Positions 9,438-19,075 of a DNA stretch of 64,000 nt are shown one piece after another. Below the pieces are notes generated by a model. That model did not search any database and was not told the origin of the DNA. It saw only the letters and a list, made by a program, of their open reading frames with translations. Source of the DNA: Phenylobacterium aquaticum (GTDB lineage Bacteria; Pseudomonadota; Alphaproteobacteria; Caulobacterales; Caulobacteraceae); contig CANCJJ010000005.1 of the NCBI GenBank assembly GCA_947378305.1, forward strand, positions 102,208 through 166,207. Direction: 5' to 3'. Numbering within the stretch: the first letter of the stretch is position 1; each line of letters begins with the position of its first letter. Both the position numbers and the translations under genes were made by a program.

Positions 9438-9465
9438 GGGATGTGATGCAATCAGGAACCTGTCC

Positions 9466-9930
9466 ATGAGTGAAGCTCAAGTCCGCATTCTTATCGTCGA
9501 GGCCCGATTTTATGACGGGCTGGCAGATGACCTTCTGGCCGGAGCCAAGGATGTCATCCTGGCCCATAATGGCTTGGCGGATGTTGTGACCGTGCCCGGA
9601 GCCCTGGAAATTCCAGGGGCCATCGCCCTGGCTGAGGACGCCGGTCGCGGGCCCGGAGGGGTCCGTTATGATGGTTATGTCGCCCTTGGAACGGTAATCC
9701 GGGGCGAGACCTATCACTTCGAGATCGTGTCGAATGAGAGCGCTCGCGGGATTATGGACCTCACGGTGCGAGAGAGACTTTGCATTGGAAATGGCATTCT
9801 GACCGTTGAGGATGAGGCTCAGGCCTGGGCTCGGGCGCGACCCAGCGAGGGTGACAAGGGCGGCGGGGCAGCTCGCGCAGCCCTGGAAATGATCGCGCTG
9901 AAGCACAACCTGTCCGGCACCCACCTATGA
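9466..9930 (+). CDS. ribH: 6,7-dimethyl-8-ribityllumazine synthase
   Basis: Condenses the RibD-pathway pyrimidine with 3,4-dihydroxy-2-butanone 4-phosphate. 154 residues. Recognised from [56 protein letters not shown] and the GNGILTVED(E)AQAWAR stretch that in most homologues reads GILTxExxxQA. The start at 9466 follows AGGA; the longer frame from 9400 overlaps ribE and lacks family similarity. The stop overlaps the nusB start (ATGA). Confidence 0.95.
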   Translation: MSEAQVRILIVEARFYDGLADDLLAGAKDVILAHNGLADVVTVPGALEIPGAIALAEDAGRGPGGVRYDGYVALGTVIRGETYHFEIVSNESARGIMDLTVRERLCIGNGILTVEDEAQAWARARPSEGDKGGGAARAALEMIALKHNLSGTHL

Positions 9931-10385
9931 GCGGTCGTCCGAAGCAGGCACGGTCTGTGGCTAGGCTGGCCGCGGTCCAGGCTCTCTACCAGATGGAAGT
10001 TTCTGGTCTCGGCGTTGAGGCCGTCATTCGAGAGTTTGCCGATCATCGCTTCGATCGTCAGGTCGAGGCGGATGACAGCGGAATCATGGCCGAGGCCGAC
10101 GAGGCCTTCTTTGGAGATCTGGTTCGCGGCGTTGTTGCCAACCAGCGCGCCATAGACACATCCGTCGTCAAGCGACTGGCGCAAGGCTGGCGGCTTGAGC
10201 GCCTCGACGCCACGGTGCGGGCGATCCTTCGTGCCGGGACTTTTGAACTTTCCCACCGCAAGGAAATCCCGATCGAAGTCACGATCGACGAATATGTGGA
10301 ACTGGCAAAGTCGTTCTTTGATGGTCCTGAACCTGGCTTTGTGAACGGCGCTCTGGATGGAGTTGCACAGGATGTCCGCGCCTAA
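9927..10385 (+). CDS. nusB: transcription antitermination factor NusB
   Basis: RNA-binding all-helical protein that, with S10 (NusE), antiterminates rRNA transcription. 152 residues: arginine-rich N terminus [19 protein letters not shown], then [30 protein letters not shown] and the terminal [12 protein letters not shown]. All typical. It is coupled to ribH by an ATGA overlap and itself overlaps thiL by 14 bases, the usual rib-nus-thi order. Confidence 0.96.
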   Translation: MSGRPKQARSVARLAAVQALYQMEVSGLGVEAVIREFADHRFDRQVEADDSGIMAEADEAFFGDLVRGVVANQRAIDTSVVKRLAQGWRLERLDATVRAILRAGTFELSHRKEIPIEVTIDEYVELAKSFFDGPEPGFVNGALDGVAQDVRA

Positions 10386-11316
10386 CGAATTTGAGCAGAT
10401 TGCCCGGCTCTACAGGCCATTGACACGGGGCGCGCCTGAGGCTCTGGGGCTCCTTGATGATGCTGCCGTCATGGCGTCCAGACCGGGTTTCGACCTGGTC
10501 ATCACGAAGGATACTCTGGTTGAAGGCGTGCACTTTCCTGCTGGCGAGCGCCCGGATTTGGTGGCCAGAAAACTCCTGCGGGTAAATCTCTCCGACCTCG
10601 CGGCCAAGGGAGCAGACCCCTATGGATACTTGCTGTCGACCGCCTGGCCTCCCGGATATGGCTGGGCCGAGAGAGAGTCCTTTGCCCGGGGTCTGGATAT
10701 TGACGGAGAGGCCTTTGGGCTCACCCTCTTGGGCGGCGACACTGTCTCGACCTCAGGACCGCTTGTCGTAAGCGCGACCATGCTGGGGTGGGTTCCTGCT
10801 GGGGGCATGGTGAGGCGCGCGGGGGCTCAGGATGGCGATGTTCTGGCCGTTTCAGGGGTCATCGGGGATGGCGGATTGGGTTTAAAAGTCGTGCAAAACG
10901 CGTTGGATGATCCGCACGGTCGCCTGCGGGCTCGTTACACCTTGCCTGAGCCGCGTGTGGATCTCAGAGACGGTTTGCGGCAACATGCCCATGCGGCCGC
11001 CGATGTTTCGGATGGGTTGGTGGCAGATGCCTGGCACATAGCTGAGGCCAGTCGTCTGGGGCTCGTCATCTCGTTGGGAACGCTGCCGGTGTCCCCCGAA
11101 GGGCGGACCTGGCTTGCGCAACAATCCGATCCCCTCGCGGCTATGCTGTTTCTTGCGACATCAGGGGATGACTATGAGGTCGTCTGCGCAACGTCCCTAG
11201 AAGGTGCGGCGGCCATGGGCATGACCGTCATTGGCCACTTTGGCGGAGACGGCTTGGTCGTCCTGTCAGACGGGAAGCCTGTTGAAACTGGCCCTGGTGG
11301 CTGGCAGCATCGTTAA
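10372..11316 (+). CDS. thiL: thiamine-monophosphate kinase
   Basis: ATP-dependent phosphorylation of thiamine monophosphate to the cofactor thiamine diphosphate. 314 residues of the PurM/ThiL fold: [13 protein letters not shown] at the N terminus, LLDDAAVM, the metal-binding [25 protein letters not shown] and the C-terminal [11 protein letters not shown]. The start at 10372 matches the conserved N terminus; a start at 10357 is possible. The last gene of the tight operon beginning at nrdR. Confidence 0.96.
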   Translation: MSAPNEFEQIARLYRPLTRGAPEALGLLDDAAVMASRPGFDLVITKDTLVEGVHFPAGERPDLVARKLLRVNLSDLAAKGADPYGYLLSTAWPPGYGWAERESFARGLDIDGEAFGLTLLGGDTVSTSGPLVVSATMLGWVPAGGMVRRAGAQDGDVLAVSGVIGDGGLGLKVVQNALDDPHGRLRARYTLPEPRVDLRDGLRQHAHAAADVSDGLVADAWHIAEASRLGLVISLGTLPVSPEGRTWLAQQSDPLAAMLFLATSGDDYEVVCATSLEGAAAMGMTVIGHFGGDGLVVLSDGKPVETGPGGWQHR

Positions 11317-11377
11317 GCTCGCGACAATACCGGAATGCCCAACAGGATAGGGCGGTGTCAGACAAGGGGTTATGTGG

Positions 11378-11821
11378 ATGGCTACGAAGCGCTTGGGTTT
11401 AGCATCAGTCTTGGTGACCGCCCTCCTGCTTGCGTCCTCAGCGGTCGCGACGGAGGCCATGGCATCGGAATCCAAGGAACCGACGGCCGCAGAGGCGGCA
11501 AAGGCTGGTTTTTATTTTACGATGTCGCCCGTGGTCCTGCCGATTGTCGTTGATCGCAGGCCTGTAAATTTCGTTGCCGTTCGAATGAAGCTCATTCTTT
11601 CTCCAGAGGGGGCAAAGCAAAGGGTTTCAGATAAGGAAAACTATCTCCGTGAGGCCCTATTGCGGGAATGGTACCGGGCCCCTTTGATTGTTCCGGACGA
11701 CCATACTGTGGTCGATCAGGCGAAAACGGAGGCCATGATGTTGAAGATAGCCCGCAACATTCTTGGGACCTCCAATGTGCGAGGTGTAATGTTAGCGGAG
11801 CAAATTCCTCAAAAAAAATAG
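11378..11821 (+). CDS. exported protein of unknown function
   Basis: 147 residues from the ATG at 11378 (another ATG two codons earlier). Residues 1-26 are a signal peptide (KRLGLASVLVTALLLASSAVA). The mature part has a central VVDRRPVNFVAVRMKLILS strand pair followed by a helical, charged stretch and ends in QKK. It reminds me faintly of FliL-like periplasmic domains, but the likeness is not strong enough to name it. It sits 61 bases after thiL and 238 bases before the pyrophosphatase. Codon use is like the neighbours. Confidence 0.7.
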   Translation: MATKRLGLASVLVTALLLASSAVATEAMASESKEPTAAEAAKAGFYFTMSPVVLPIVVDRRPVNFVAVRMKLILSPEGAKQRVSDKENYLREALLREWYRAPLIVPDDHTVVDQAKTEAMMLKIARNILGTSNVRGVMLAEQIPQKK

Positions 11822-12059
11822 GAATTTACTCTTCGCTAGACTCTGTGGTGGGCTGAAAATCTGAAGGCACGAAATTCGCTGAAATAATCAGAAACATTGC
11901 ATGACTGCCCTATGTTTGGCAGTTTGGGCAGGCTTTCAGGGAAGTGGCAGACTCAGTCGCTTCGCCTTGAGGGGGAAACCAGGGTCCGGTTGTTTCTAAA
12001 AGGGTGTGATAACGTCACCTTGACCGGCTCCGCGCAGTCTTAAAAGGGGCGCTTCGAAA

Positions 12060-14180
12060 ATGAGTTCTGAGCTTTTGCTGGCCATCGGTGCCGGTGTTCT
12101 GGCGGTGCTGTATGGAATAGTCCAGACAGCCTCGTTAATGCGGGCCTCGCCCGGTAACGCGAAAATGCAGGAAATCGCGGCGGCCATTCAAGAGGGCGCT
12201 CAAGCCTACCTGAACAAACAATATACCGCGATCGCCGTGGTCGGTGCTGTGATTCTCGTTGCGGTCTACGCCCTGATCGGCCCCCTGGCGGCTATCGGCT
12301 TTGCTACGGGTGCAATTCTTTCTGGCCTGGCAGGCTTTGTCGGCATGCTCGTGTCGGTTCGCGCCAATGTGCGAACGGCCCAGGCCGCCTCTGAAGGTCT
12401 GGCCAAGGGTCTGTCCCTGGCCTTCCGGTCCGGTGCCATTACCGGCATGCTGGTTGCAGGCTTCGCCCTGATTGGTGTGGCTGGATACTTTGCCATTCTG
12501 ACGGGCCCGCTTGGCCTGGCTCCCGTGAGCCGTGACGTTGTCGACTCCATGGTCGCACTGGGCTTTGGGGCTTCGCTGATTTCGATCTTCGCCCGTCTCG
12601 GCGGTGGTATCTTCACCAAGGGTGCGGATGTCGGCGGGGACATGGTTGGCAAGGTTGAAGCCGGTATCCCGGAAGACGACCCCCGGAACGCCGCCACGAT
12701 CGCCGACAATGTCGGTGACAATGTGGGTGACTGCGCCGGCATGGCGGCGGACCTGTTTGAAACCTATGCTGTGACGACCGTCGCGACCATGGTTCTGGCT
12801 GCGATCTTCTTCCCGTCCGACGCCTCCAACATGATGTTGCTTCCCCTGGCGATCTGCGCTGTCTGCATCATTACCTCGATCCTGGGGACCTTTGCGGTCC
12901 GTCTTGGCAAGTCCCAGAACATTATGGGCGCGCTCTACCAGGGCCTGATCGTCACCGGCGTCCTGTCGGTTGGTGCGATTTACTGGGTGATTAACAAGCT
13001 GGTTCCCGCAGCGCTCACGGTGAACGGAAAGTCCTTTGGGGCGCAGGAACTGTTCTACTGCGGTGTTGCCGGTCTGGTCGTCACCGCCCTGATCGTCGTG
13101 ATCACGGAATACTATACGGGCACGGGCTTCCGGCCCGTGAAATCGGTGGCCAAGGCCTCGGTTTCCGGACACGGCACCAACGTCATTCAAGGTCTCGCCA
13201 TGAGCCTTGAGTCGACGGCGGCACCGGCTCTGGTGATCATTGCGGGCATTCTTGTGACCTATAACCTCGCAGGGCTGTTCGGGATCGCCATTGCCACCAC
13301 CTCGATGTTGTCCCTGGCGGGCTTCATTGTTGCCCTGGATGCCTTCGGTCCCGTCACCGACAATGCCGGTGGTATTGCCGAAATGGCGGGTTTGCCGCCT
13401 GAAGTGCGGGTCACCACCGATGCGCTCGACGCGGTCGGCAACACCACCAAGGCGGTCACCAAGGGCTATGCCATCGGTTCTGCCGGTCTGGGTGCCCTGG
13501 TGCTCTTCGCAGCCTATACAGAAGACCTGAAGTACTTCTCTGCCAATGCGACGCCTGGGTCCTTCTTCGAAGGTCTGGGAACGGTCGCCTTTGACCTGTC
13601 CAACCCCTATGTGGTGGTGGGCCTCCTGTTCGGCGGTCTTCTGCCCTTCCTGTTCGGCGGCATGTCCATGACCGCCGTTGGCCGGGCAGCAGAAGCCGTG
13701 GTGGAAGAAGTTCGCCGTCAGTTCCGGGAAAATCCCGGCATTATGACGGGCGAGGTCAAGCCGGAATACGGTCGTGCGGTAAGCATTCTGACGAGTGCGG
13801 CGATCCGCGAAATGATCGTGCCGTCGCTTCTGCCGGTTGTGTCGCCCATCGTCCTGTTCTTCGCGATCAATGCCATTGCCGGTAAGGCCAATGGGTTTGC
13901 CTCGCTGGGAGCCATGCTCATGGGCGTGATCGTGACGGGTCTGTTTGTGGCCATTTCGATGACCTCGGGTGGCGGTGCTTGGGACAATGCCAAGAAGCTC
14001 ATTGAAGAAGGCCATTACGGTGGCAAGGGTTCAGAGGCTCACAAGGCCGCTGTGACCGGTGACACCGTCGGTGACCCCTACAAGGACACGGCAGGCCCTG
14101 CCGTGAACCCGATGATCAAGATCACCAACATCGTTGCCCTCCTGCTCCTCGCAGTCCTGGCCCACGGGGTTGTCCACTAA
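12060..14180 (+). CDS. hppA: membrane-bound proton-pumping pyrophosphatase (K+-insensitive type)
   Basis: Hydrolyses cytoplasmic pyrophosphate and pumps H+ across the inner membrane. 706 residues with about 16 hydrophobic segments. The catalytic loop [18 protein letters not shown] followed by [20 protein letters not shown] is intact, as is the second acidic loop [16 protein letters not shown] with [18 protein letters not shown]. The motif GNTTKA near residue 464 carries Lys where K+-dependent enzymes have Ala, marking the K+-independent subfamily. AAGGGG precedes the ATG. The 238-base gap upstream should contain its promoter. A strong terminator follows. Confidence 0.97.
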   Translation: MSSELLLAIGAGVLAVLYGIVQTASLMRASPGNAKMQEIAAAIQEGAQAYLNKQYTAIAVVGAVILVAVYALIGPLAAIGFATGAILSGLAGFVGMLVSVRANVRTAQAASEGLAKGLSLAFRSGAITGMLVAGFALIGVAGYFAILTGPLGLAPVSRDVVDSMVALGFGASLISIFARLGGGIFTKGADVGGDMVGKVEAGIPEDDPRNAATIADNVGDNVGDCAGMAADLFETYAVTTVATMVLAAIFFPSDASNMMLLPLAICAVCIITSILGTFAVRLGKSQNIMGALYQGLIVTGVLSVGAIYWVINKLVPAALTVNGKSFGAQELFYCGVAGLVVTALIVVITEYYTGTGFRPVKSVAKASVSGHGTNVIQGLAMSLESTAAPALVIIAGILVTYNLAGLFGIAIATTSMLSLAGFIVALDAFGPVTDNAGGIAEMAGLPPEVRVTTDALDAVGNTTKAVTKGYAIGSAGLGALVLFAAYTEDLKYFSANATPGSFFEGLGTVAFDLSNPYVVVGLLFGGLLPFLFGGMSMTAVGRAAEAVVEEVRRQFRENPGIMTGEVKPEYGRAVSILTSAAIREMIVPSLLPVVSPIVLFFAINAIAGKANGFASLGAMLMGVIVTGLFVAISMTSGGGAWDNAKKLIEEGHYGGKGSEAHKAAVTGDTVGDPYKDTAGPAVNPMIKITNIVALLLLAVLAHGVVH

Positions 14181-14188
14181 TCCAGAAA

Positions 14189-14220
14189 GGCCCGGGTGCC
14201 CGACTTTGGGTGCTCGGGCC
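14189..14220 (+). terminator. hairpin directly after hppA, no U-tract
   Basis: GGCCCGGGTGCCC can pair with GGGTGCTCGGGCC over 13 positions, several of them G-U, around the loop GACTTT. It has no following T-run, so it is more likely an mRNA 3' end stabiliser upstream of the real terminator at 14238. Confidence 0.45.
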
Positions 14221-14237
14221 GCCTGGCAGATAAAGCA

Positions 14238-14270
14238 ATGCCCCGGAGGCGATCCTCCGGGGCATTTTTT
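14238..14270 (+). terminator. intrinsic terminator of hppA
   Basis: A perfect 12-bp stem ATGCCCCGGAGG / CCTCCGGGGCAT around the loop CGAT, followed immediately by five T. It ends hppA transcription in the gap between two convergent genes; the minus-strand side has no matching T-run for bamE. Confidence 0.92.
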
Positions 14271-14315
14271 ATGTTTGATTGCTGGGGGGCGGGGGTGAAT
14301 TCCCGTCCGAATGTT

Positions 14316-14819
14316 TTAGCGTCTGTCGCCCGGGCGATTGCCCGGTGCGCCTTCGTCTTGGTTGGGCAACATGCCTCCGCCGCGACCGACCGAGCCCAGC
14401 AACTGTTCAATAATGGTAAGCTCGCGCCCACGGGTCGGGGTTTCGCGGCCGTTGAAGGCGATGACCTTGCCGTCCTTGAGGGTCAGATTGTTCACGTTCT
14501 CGACCAACTCAGTGTCCTTGTTGAAGGAAATGGCGGTGATCTCGCGGCGGGTGGTGGTTGGGCGCTGGAAGGCAACCGTTTCCTTGGTCTGGTTGATATA
14601 GAACCAGACATTGGGATCGAAGGTCGATATGGCCGATGGCGTCCCAAGCCTTCCTCGCACCGTAGCCTTGGTGTCTGAACCGCTCTTCACGTCTTTAGGA
14701 TTAGAATCTATGGCCTGAAACCCCGAATAGGTCGTAATAGGGGCGCAGGCAGGCAAGGTCAGGAGACCCAGAGCCAGGGCAGCAAAGGCGACACGTTGGA
14801 TCATTAGAGACCTGTTCAT
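14316..14819 (-). CDS. bamE: outer membrane protein assembly factor BamE (SmpA/OmlA family lipoprotein)
   Basis: Lipoprotein of the BAM complex that inserts beta-barrel proteins into the outer membrane. 167 residues. Signal peptide of 24 residues ends in the lipobox LPAC, lipidated at Cys25. The SmpA domain is seen in KATVRGRLGTPSAISTFDPNVWFYI and the strands TAISFNKDTELVENV and GKVIAF. The C-terminal 40 residues are glycine/proline-rich and probably disordered. It converges on hppA and is divergent from the bc1 chaperone gene. Confidence 0.92.
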   Translation of the reverse strand: MNRSLMIQRVAFAALALGLLTLPACAPITTYSGFQAIDSNPKDVKSGSDTKATVRGRLGTPSAISTFDPNVWFYINQTKETVAFQRPTTTRREITAISFNKDTELVENVNNLTLKDGKVIAFNGRETPTRGRELTIIEQLLGSVGRGGGMLPNQDEGAPGNRPGDRR

Positions 14820-14903
14820 TTTTCCTAGGCTTTGACCTATCCCTCGCAGCCCCTTACTGCAATGCCGCCCTTAAGCGCCGCTGAAGGCGAAATCGAGGCC
14901 GAA

Positions 14904-15425
14904 ATGAAATTATTCCGTTCCAAGCCCCAAAAAAATGTGGGTCTCAGCCTGTACGCCGCCTGCGTGGAGCAAGCCAGGTTGCCGGATTTGTATTTGAATA
15001 TGGCGGTTCCAGACACCGTCGAGGGGCGATTCGAGCTCTACACACTCCATGTCATGCTCCTGCTGGATCGCATGAGGGGCCAAGGGGCCCGCGCCCAGGA
15101 TATTTCACAAGCCCTGTTTGATTCTTATATTCAGGCTCTTGATGATGCCCTTCGCGAAATGGGGGTCGGCGATTTGTCAGTCGGGAAGAAGATGCGCAAG
15201 CTTGGCGAAGCCTTCTATGGCCGGGCAAAGAGCTATGAGGTCGCCTTTGCAAGTCTTCCGGATACCCAGGAGCTGAACGCCTTGCTGGCGCGGACCGTCT
15301 TCGCCGAGACCCCGACCGCCGAAGTTGCGCCGATTGCCAGCTACGTGCTTGCTCAAAGGGACAATCTCCTGGGCCTGCCTCTGGAGGCGATTCTGGATGG
15401 GAACATGACCTGGGGTGCCGCATGA
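14904..15425 (+). CDS. ubiquinol-cytochrome c chaperone family protein (CBP3/UQCC1-like)
   Basis: Family of assembly factors for cytochrome b of respiratory complex III. 173 residues from the ATG at 14904, where the family N terminus (MKLFRSKPQKN) begins and GAGG lies five bases upstream; earlier starts at 14832 (TTG) and 14862 (ATG) are possible. Characteristic blocks: LSLYAACVEQARLPDLY, VPDTVEGRFELYTLHVMLLLDR, LREMGVGDLSVGKKMRKLGEAFYGRA. Four-base overlap with DUF177. The role is known from mitochondria; for bacteria it is inference. Confidence 0.85.
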   Translation: MKLFRSKPQKNVGLSLYAACVEQARLPDLYLNMAVPDTVEGRFELYTLHVMLLLDRMRGQGARAQDISQALFDSYIQALDDALREMGVGDLSVGKKMRKLGEAFYGRAKSYEVAFASLPDTQELNALLARTVFAETPTAEVAPIASYVLAQRDNLLGLPLEAILDGNMTWGAA

Positions 15426-15940
15426 GCTGGGATGCGACAGTCAGGCTTGGCGAGATTTCCAGAAGCCCCGTGACGGTGCGGTTGGAAGCTGATGCGGCTC
15501 GTCGCACCGAGATTGCCCGCGCCCTCGGCCTGCCCGGCATTCCAGCCCTGACGGCGGATTTGACGGTTAGGGCTTGGCTGGATGGTGCTGAGCTGATCGG
15601 GCGTTTCTCCGCCCAGGTCGAGCAGGTCTGCGGCATCTCCCTGGATCATTTTGTTCAGGATGTGACCGGCGAGATCGATATCCGGGTTGTCCCGCACGGA
15701 AGTCCGAATGCCCCGCAAGTCTCCCCGGACGGCGAAATCGAACTCGATCCGGAAGAGCATGATCCGCCAGACGTTCTGGAGACTGACGTGATCGACTTAG
15801 GAGCCTATCTGATTGAGCACCTCGCCCTCTCGGTAGATCCCTTTCCAAGAAAACCTGGCGCGGTGTTTTCCTTTGGGGCCGGAACCGAGGAATTGTCGCC
15901 CTTCGCTGCGCTCAAGGCCTTAAGGGATAAGCCAGAATGA
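15422..15940 (+). CDS. DUF177 (YceD-like) protein
   Basis: 172 residues. The YceD/DUF177 core is visible as GRFSAQVEQVCGISLDHFVQDV, where other members carry CxR-CLxP-type cysteines, and as IDLGAYLIEHLALSVDPFPRKPG at the C-terminal end. In other bacteria yceD precedes rpmF and plsX and has been linked to 23S rRNA processing or stability. Here rpmF is not between them; plsX follows after 76 bases. It overlaps the bc1 chaperone gene by ATGA. Confidence 0.85.
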   Translation: MSWDATVRLGEISRSPVTVRLEADAARRTEIARALGLPGIPALTADLTVRAWLDGAELIGRFSAQVEQVCGISLDHFVQDVTGEIDIRVVPHGSPNAPQVSPDGEIELDPEEHDPPDVLETDVIDLGAYLIEHLALSVDPFPRKPGAVFSFGAGTEELSPFAALKALRDKPE

Positions 15941-15952
15941 TGGTCAGGGCGT

Positions 15953-15980
15953 TTGCATATATGGATCGGAACTGTATTCT
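15953..15980 (+). promoter_or_regulatory. possible plsX promoter
   Basis: TTGCAT, 16 bases, TATTCT: a fair -35/-10 pair about 37 bases before the plsX start codon, in the gap after DUF177. Judged by eye only. Confidence 0.35.
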
Positions 15981-16016
15981 CAGCCAGCGCGCGCTTGCGG
16001 GGCCGGACTCAATTTC

Positions 16017-17069
16017 GTGACGCAGTCTCTGACAATTTCGATCGATGCCATGGGCGGAGATCATGGCGTGCAGACCACCTTGCCAGGCCTAGCCTTGGCC
16101 AGGCGTGCCCTGGCTGCGGATACACGTTTTCAGCTCCATGGCGATGCAACCATGATCGAGCAGGAGCTTGCCCGACTGCCCCAACTCAAGGGTCGGGTCG
16201 AAATTCGCCACACCGACAAGGTCATTGCGTCTGATGAAAAGCCCGCGACGGCCGTTCGGCGCGGCAAGGGCGCATCCATGTGGAATGCCATTGAGGCGGT
16301 TAAATCCGGAGAGGCAAACGGGGCTGTATCCTGCGGAAATACCGGCAGTCTGATGGCGATCTCACGCTTGATTCTTCGCATGAGTGTCCCCGTTGACAGA
16401 CCGCCACTGGTCGTTCCCTGGCCGGGGCTTCGTGGGGTGACCACCATGCTCGATGCTGGCGCGAATATTGATTGTGATGCGCAAAGGCTCGTTGAGTTTG
16501 CGATCATGGGAGAAGCCTATCATCGTGCTGCCCACGGAATTGCCCGCCCGACGGTCGGGATTCTCAATGTGGGGTCAGAAGACGGCAAGGGCCATGATGA
16601 GGTCCGCCAGGCCCATGCGATTTTGAAGAGTGGTCGTTTCGATCTGGATTACCACGGCTTTGTCGAAGGCGACGACCTGTCGCGAAATGTGGTTGATGTC
16701 GTGGTCACCGATGGCTTTACCGGCAATGTCGCGCTGAAGACGGGCGAGGGGACAGCGCAGTATATTACGCATGAACTACGGGCCGCCCTGACCTCCAGCT
16801 TCCTTGCAAAGTTAGGGGCCCTGCTGGCGCGGCCTGCCTTGCGCGCCTTCCGGGATAAGCTCAACCCGCCGGCTGCGGCCCCCTTGCTCGGGCTGAATGG
16901 TTTGGTGATCAAATGCCATGGCGGGGCCAATGCTGCGGCCTTTGGCCAGTCTATTGACCTGGCTGTAGACCTTGCAAAGAGCGACTTTGCCGCCGAAATC
17001 GAACGCAATATGACGCGGCTTTTGGTCGCCCTTGAGGCACCTGAGGATCCGGTTGAGGAGCTTTCCTGA
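16017..17069 (+). CDS. plsX: phosphate acyltransferase PlsX
   Basis: Makes acyl-phosphate from acyl-ACP, the first step of phosphatidate synthesis via PlsY. 350 residues from a GTG start. Motifs: ISIDAMGGDHG at the N terminus, GKGASMWNAIEAVKSGEANGAVSCGNTGSLMA, VVDVVVTDGFTGNVALKTGEG and GLNGLVIKCHGGANAAAF. Very similar order (plsX-fabH-ihfA-merR) is known from alphaproteobacteria. The ribosome site is weak (GGGG about 14 bases upstream). Confidence 0.97.
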   Translation: MTQSLTISIDAMGGDHGVQTTLPGLALARRALAADTRFQLHGDATMIEQELARLPQLKGRVEIRHTDKVIASDEKPATAVRRGKGASMWNAIEAVKSGEANGAVSCGNTGSLMAISRLILRMSVPVDRPPLVVPWPGLRGVTTMLDAGANIDCDAQRLVEFAIMGEAYHRAAHGIARPTVGILNVGSEDGKGHDEVRQAHAILKSGRFDLDYHGFVEGDDLSRNVVDVVVTDGFTGNVALKTGEGTAQYITHELRAALTSSFLAKLGALLARPALRAFRDKLNPPAAAPLLGLNGLVIKCHGGANAAAFGQSIDLAVDLAKSDFAAEIERNMTRLLVALEAPEDPVEELS

Positions 17070-17070
17070 C

Positions 17071-18051
17071 GTGTCAAACCTGATCCGAAGTGTGGTTACC
17101 GGAGTAGGGGCTTACTTGCCCGAGGATGTTGTGACCAATGCCGACTTGGCAAAGGTCGTTGATACGACGGATGAGTGGATCGTCGAACGCACAGGTATCC
17201 GGCAACGCCACCGGATTGCTTCGGGGCATGGCGTTTCCGATCTCGCAACCGAAGCCGCCCGACGGGCCCTAGCCGCTGCTGGTCGCACACCTGCTGATGT
17301 GGATCTGATTATCGTGGGCACCACGACGCCGGACCTGACCTTTCCTGCTGTTGCCACCATGGTGCAGCGCAAGCTTGGCTGCCCCATTGGCATTGCTTTT
17401 GATGTTCAGGCGGTTTGCTCGGGATTTGTCTACGCCCTGTCGACGGCAGATGGTTTCGTCGCCCGAAACCGTTCCAAGTGTGCCCTGGTCATAGGGGCTG
17501 AGGCCATGACCCGACTGATGGACTGGACCGACCGCGGAACATGCGTCCTGTTTGGCGACGGCGCTGGAGCCGTGGTTGTAGAGCCCCGCGAAGGGCAGGG
17601 GACAACCGATGATCGCGGTTTGCTGGGCTTCGCCCTCCGTGCCGACGGGACCAAGCAGGACCTGCTCTATGTCGACGGGGGCGTCTCGACCACTGGCGAG
17701 GTCGGGAAGCTTCGGATGCAGGGCAATCAGGTGTTCCGCCATGCCGTTGTCAACATTTCGGAGGCCGTTGTCGCCGCTGCGGCTGATGCGGGGGTCGCCC
17801 TCTCTGACGTGGACTGGTTCATTCCCCATCAGGCCAATCAGCGGATCCTGCAAGGGGTGGCTCATCGCCTGGGGATTGATGAGGCCAAGGTGATTTCGAC
17901 GGTGGCCTTGCATGCCAACACCTCTGCAGCCTCTATACCGCTGGCGCTGAATCAGGGGATCGCCGATGGCCGGATCAAGCCCGGCCAGCTCATTCTGATG
18001 GAGGCCATGGGGGGTGGCCTAACCTGGGGCGCCTGCGTCCTGCGGCTCTGA
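17071..18051 (+). CDS. fabH: 3-oxoacyl-ACP synthase III
   Basis: Condenses acetyl-CoA with malonyl-ACP to start fatty-acid synthesis. 326 residues. The catalytic triad is in place: Cys in DVQAVCSGFVYAL (near residue 115), His in WFIPHQANQRI (near 252) and Asn in ALHANTSAASIPLAL (near 283). Start GTG at 17071, one base after the plsX stop, with GAGGAG inside plsX; the frame from 17032 overlaps plsX further and adds unrelated residues. Confidence 0.97.
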   Translation: MSNLIRSVVTGVGAYLPEDVVTNADLAKVVDTTDEWIVERTGIRQRHRIASGHGVSDLATEAARRALAAAGRTPADVDLIIVGTTTPDLTFPAVATMVQRKLGCPIGIAFDVQAVCSGFVYALSTADGFVARNRSKCALVIGAEAMTRLMDWTDRGTCVLFGDGAGAVVVEPREGQGTTDDRGLLGFALRADGTKQDLLYVDGGVSTTGEVGKLRMQGNQVFRHAVVNISEAVVAAAADAGVALSDVDWFIPHQANQRILQGVAHRLGIDEAKVISTVALHANTSAASIPLALNQGIADGRIKPGQLILMEAMGGGLTWGACVLRL

Positions 18052-18187
18052 CCGCATAATATGGCACGCACTGTGCTGATTTTACTGCTGCGGCTTTTGA
18101 CTTCATGCGCTAATCAGTTCACCAATAAGAAGGTGTCCACGGGCTGTGGACCAGGCAGGCTTTCTTCTGCGGTAAACGGGGGACGTA

Positions 18188-18490
18188 ATGAAGGGCGCTA
18201 CGGTAACGCGAGCAGACTTGTGCGAAGCGGTTCACCAGGAGGTTGGGCTCACGCGGCAGGATTGCGCGGGCCTGGTCGAAAGAACGCTGGAACTGGCAAC
18301 CGAGGCTCTGGAGCGTGGTGACCATGTCAAACTGTCCGGCTTTGGTGTGTTTCAGGTGCGTGAAAAGCGTGCCCGCATGGGGCGTAACCCCAAGACCGGC
18401 GAGCCCGCACGCATTGCGCCGCGTCGGGTGATCAGCTTTCGGGCCTCCCATGTCATGAAGGCGCGCGTGGATAGCGCCCTGGGTAAGTAA
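18188..18490 (+). CDS. ihfA: integration host factor alpha subunit
   Basis: DNA-bending histone-like protein, partner of IhfB. 100 residues: TVTRADLCEAVHQEVGLTRQD, then the DNA-binding arm around VKLSGFGVFQVREKRARMGRNPKTGEPARI and RRVISFRAS. ATG preceded by GGGGGA. A 136-base gap after fabH suggests its own promoter, although TTGACT at 18097 has no convincing -10 partner. Confidence 0.95.
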   Translation: MKGATVTRADLCEAVHQEVGLTRQDCAGLVERTLELATEALERGDHVKLSGFGVFQVREKRARMGRNPKTGEPARIAPRRVISFRASHVMKARVDSALGK

Positions 18491-18496
18491 CCCTTC

Positions 18497-18919
18497 GTGG
18501 CAAAAGGGCCGGACGCCTTTCGGACGATTTCAGAAGCGGCTGATGAAGTTGGCGTGCCAGCTCATGTCCTGCGGTTTTGGGAGTCCCGGTTTTCCTTCAT
18601 CCGGCCCATGAAGCGGGCAGGGGGGCGTAGATTTTATCGCCCTCAGGATGTCCTCGTGCTGAGCGCCATCAAGTCGCTGCTGCATGACCAGGGCCATGCC
18701 ATCAAGGCGGTCCAAAAGTTACATCGCGAACATGGTCTGAAATTTCTAATGGCAGGAAGCGTCACTGAGCTTTCCGTTGCCAGTTCGGAAATGCCGGTAA
18801 CGACATCGACAAACAAGGGCCCGGATGCGGCGTCCAGACTTCGGTTGACCGAGGCCCTGGCCGACCTGATCGCAACAAAAGGCCGGCTAGATGGCCTATT
18901 GGGAACCCGACCAGTCTGA
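18497..18919 (+). CDS. MerR-family transcriptional regulator
   Basis: 140 residues from a GTG six bases after ihfA. N-terminal MerR helix-turn-helix and wing: [50 protein letters not shown]. The effector-binding part is short and has no metal-binding cysteines, so it does not look like a metal sensor. Genes of this type regularly follow ihfA in alphaproteobacteria; the target is unknown to me. Confidence 0.9.
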   Translation: MAKGPDAFRTISEAADEVGVPAHVLRFWESRFSFIRPMKRAGGRRFYRPQDVLVLSAIKSLLHDQGHAIKAVQKLHREHGLKFLMAGSVTELSVASSEMPVTTSTNKGPDAASRLRLTEALADLIATKGRLDGLLGTRPV

Positions 18920-18947
18920 ACTCTGGACATAAGATTTGGAAATTCGC

Positions 18948-18975
18948 TTGCCCGCAGGCTCCAAGCCGCTAGAAG
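18948..18975 (+). promoter_or_regulatory. possible tRNA-Pro(GGG) promoter
   Basis: TTGCCC, 16 bases, TAGAAG, ending 16 bases before the mature tRNA. Placement fits a stable-RNA promoter; judged by eye. Confidence 0.4.
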
Positions 18976-18991
18976 GACCCCTCGCCGATGT

Positions 18992-19068
<77 letters not shown>

Positions 19069-19075
19069 TCGGCGG

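Noticed and set aside
11904..11923. ACTGCC-N8-GGCAGT inverted repeat upstream of hppA
   Set aside because: Only six base pairs in a GC-rich region; too likely by chance.
12006..12023. CRP-like box TGTGA-N5-TCACC upstream of hppA
   Set aside because: The spacer is five rather than six bases and the right arm is imperfect, so it does not meet the CRP consensus.
12135..14015. 626-codon open frame on the minus strand opposite hppA
   Set aside because: Mirror of a strongly conserved gene; rich in His, Gly, Arg and Asp with no domain, as expected for the antisense of a GC-rich gene.
18097..18116. TTGACT followed by TAATCA before ihfA
   Set aside because: Only eight bases separate the boxes, far too short for a promoter.
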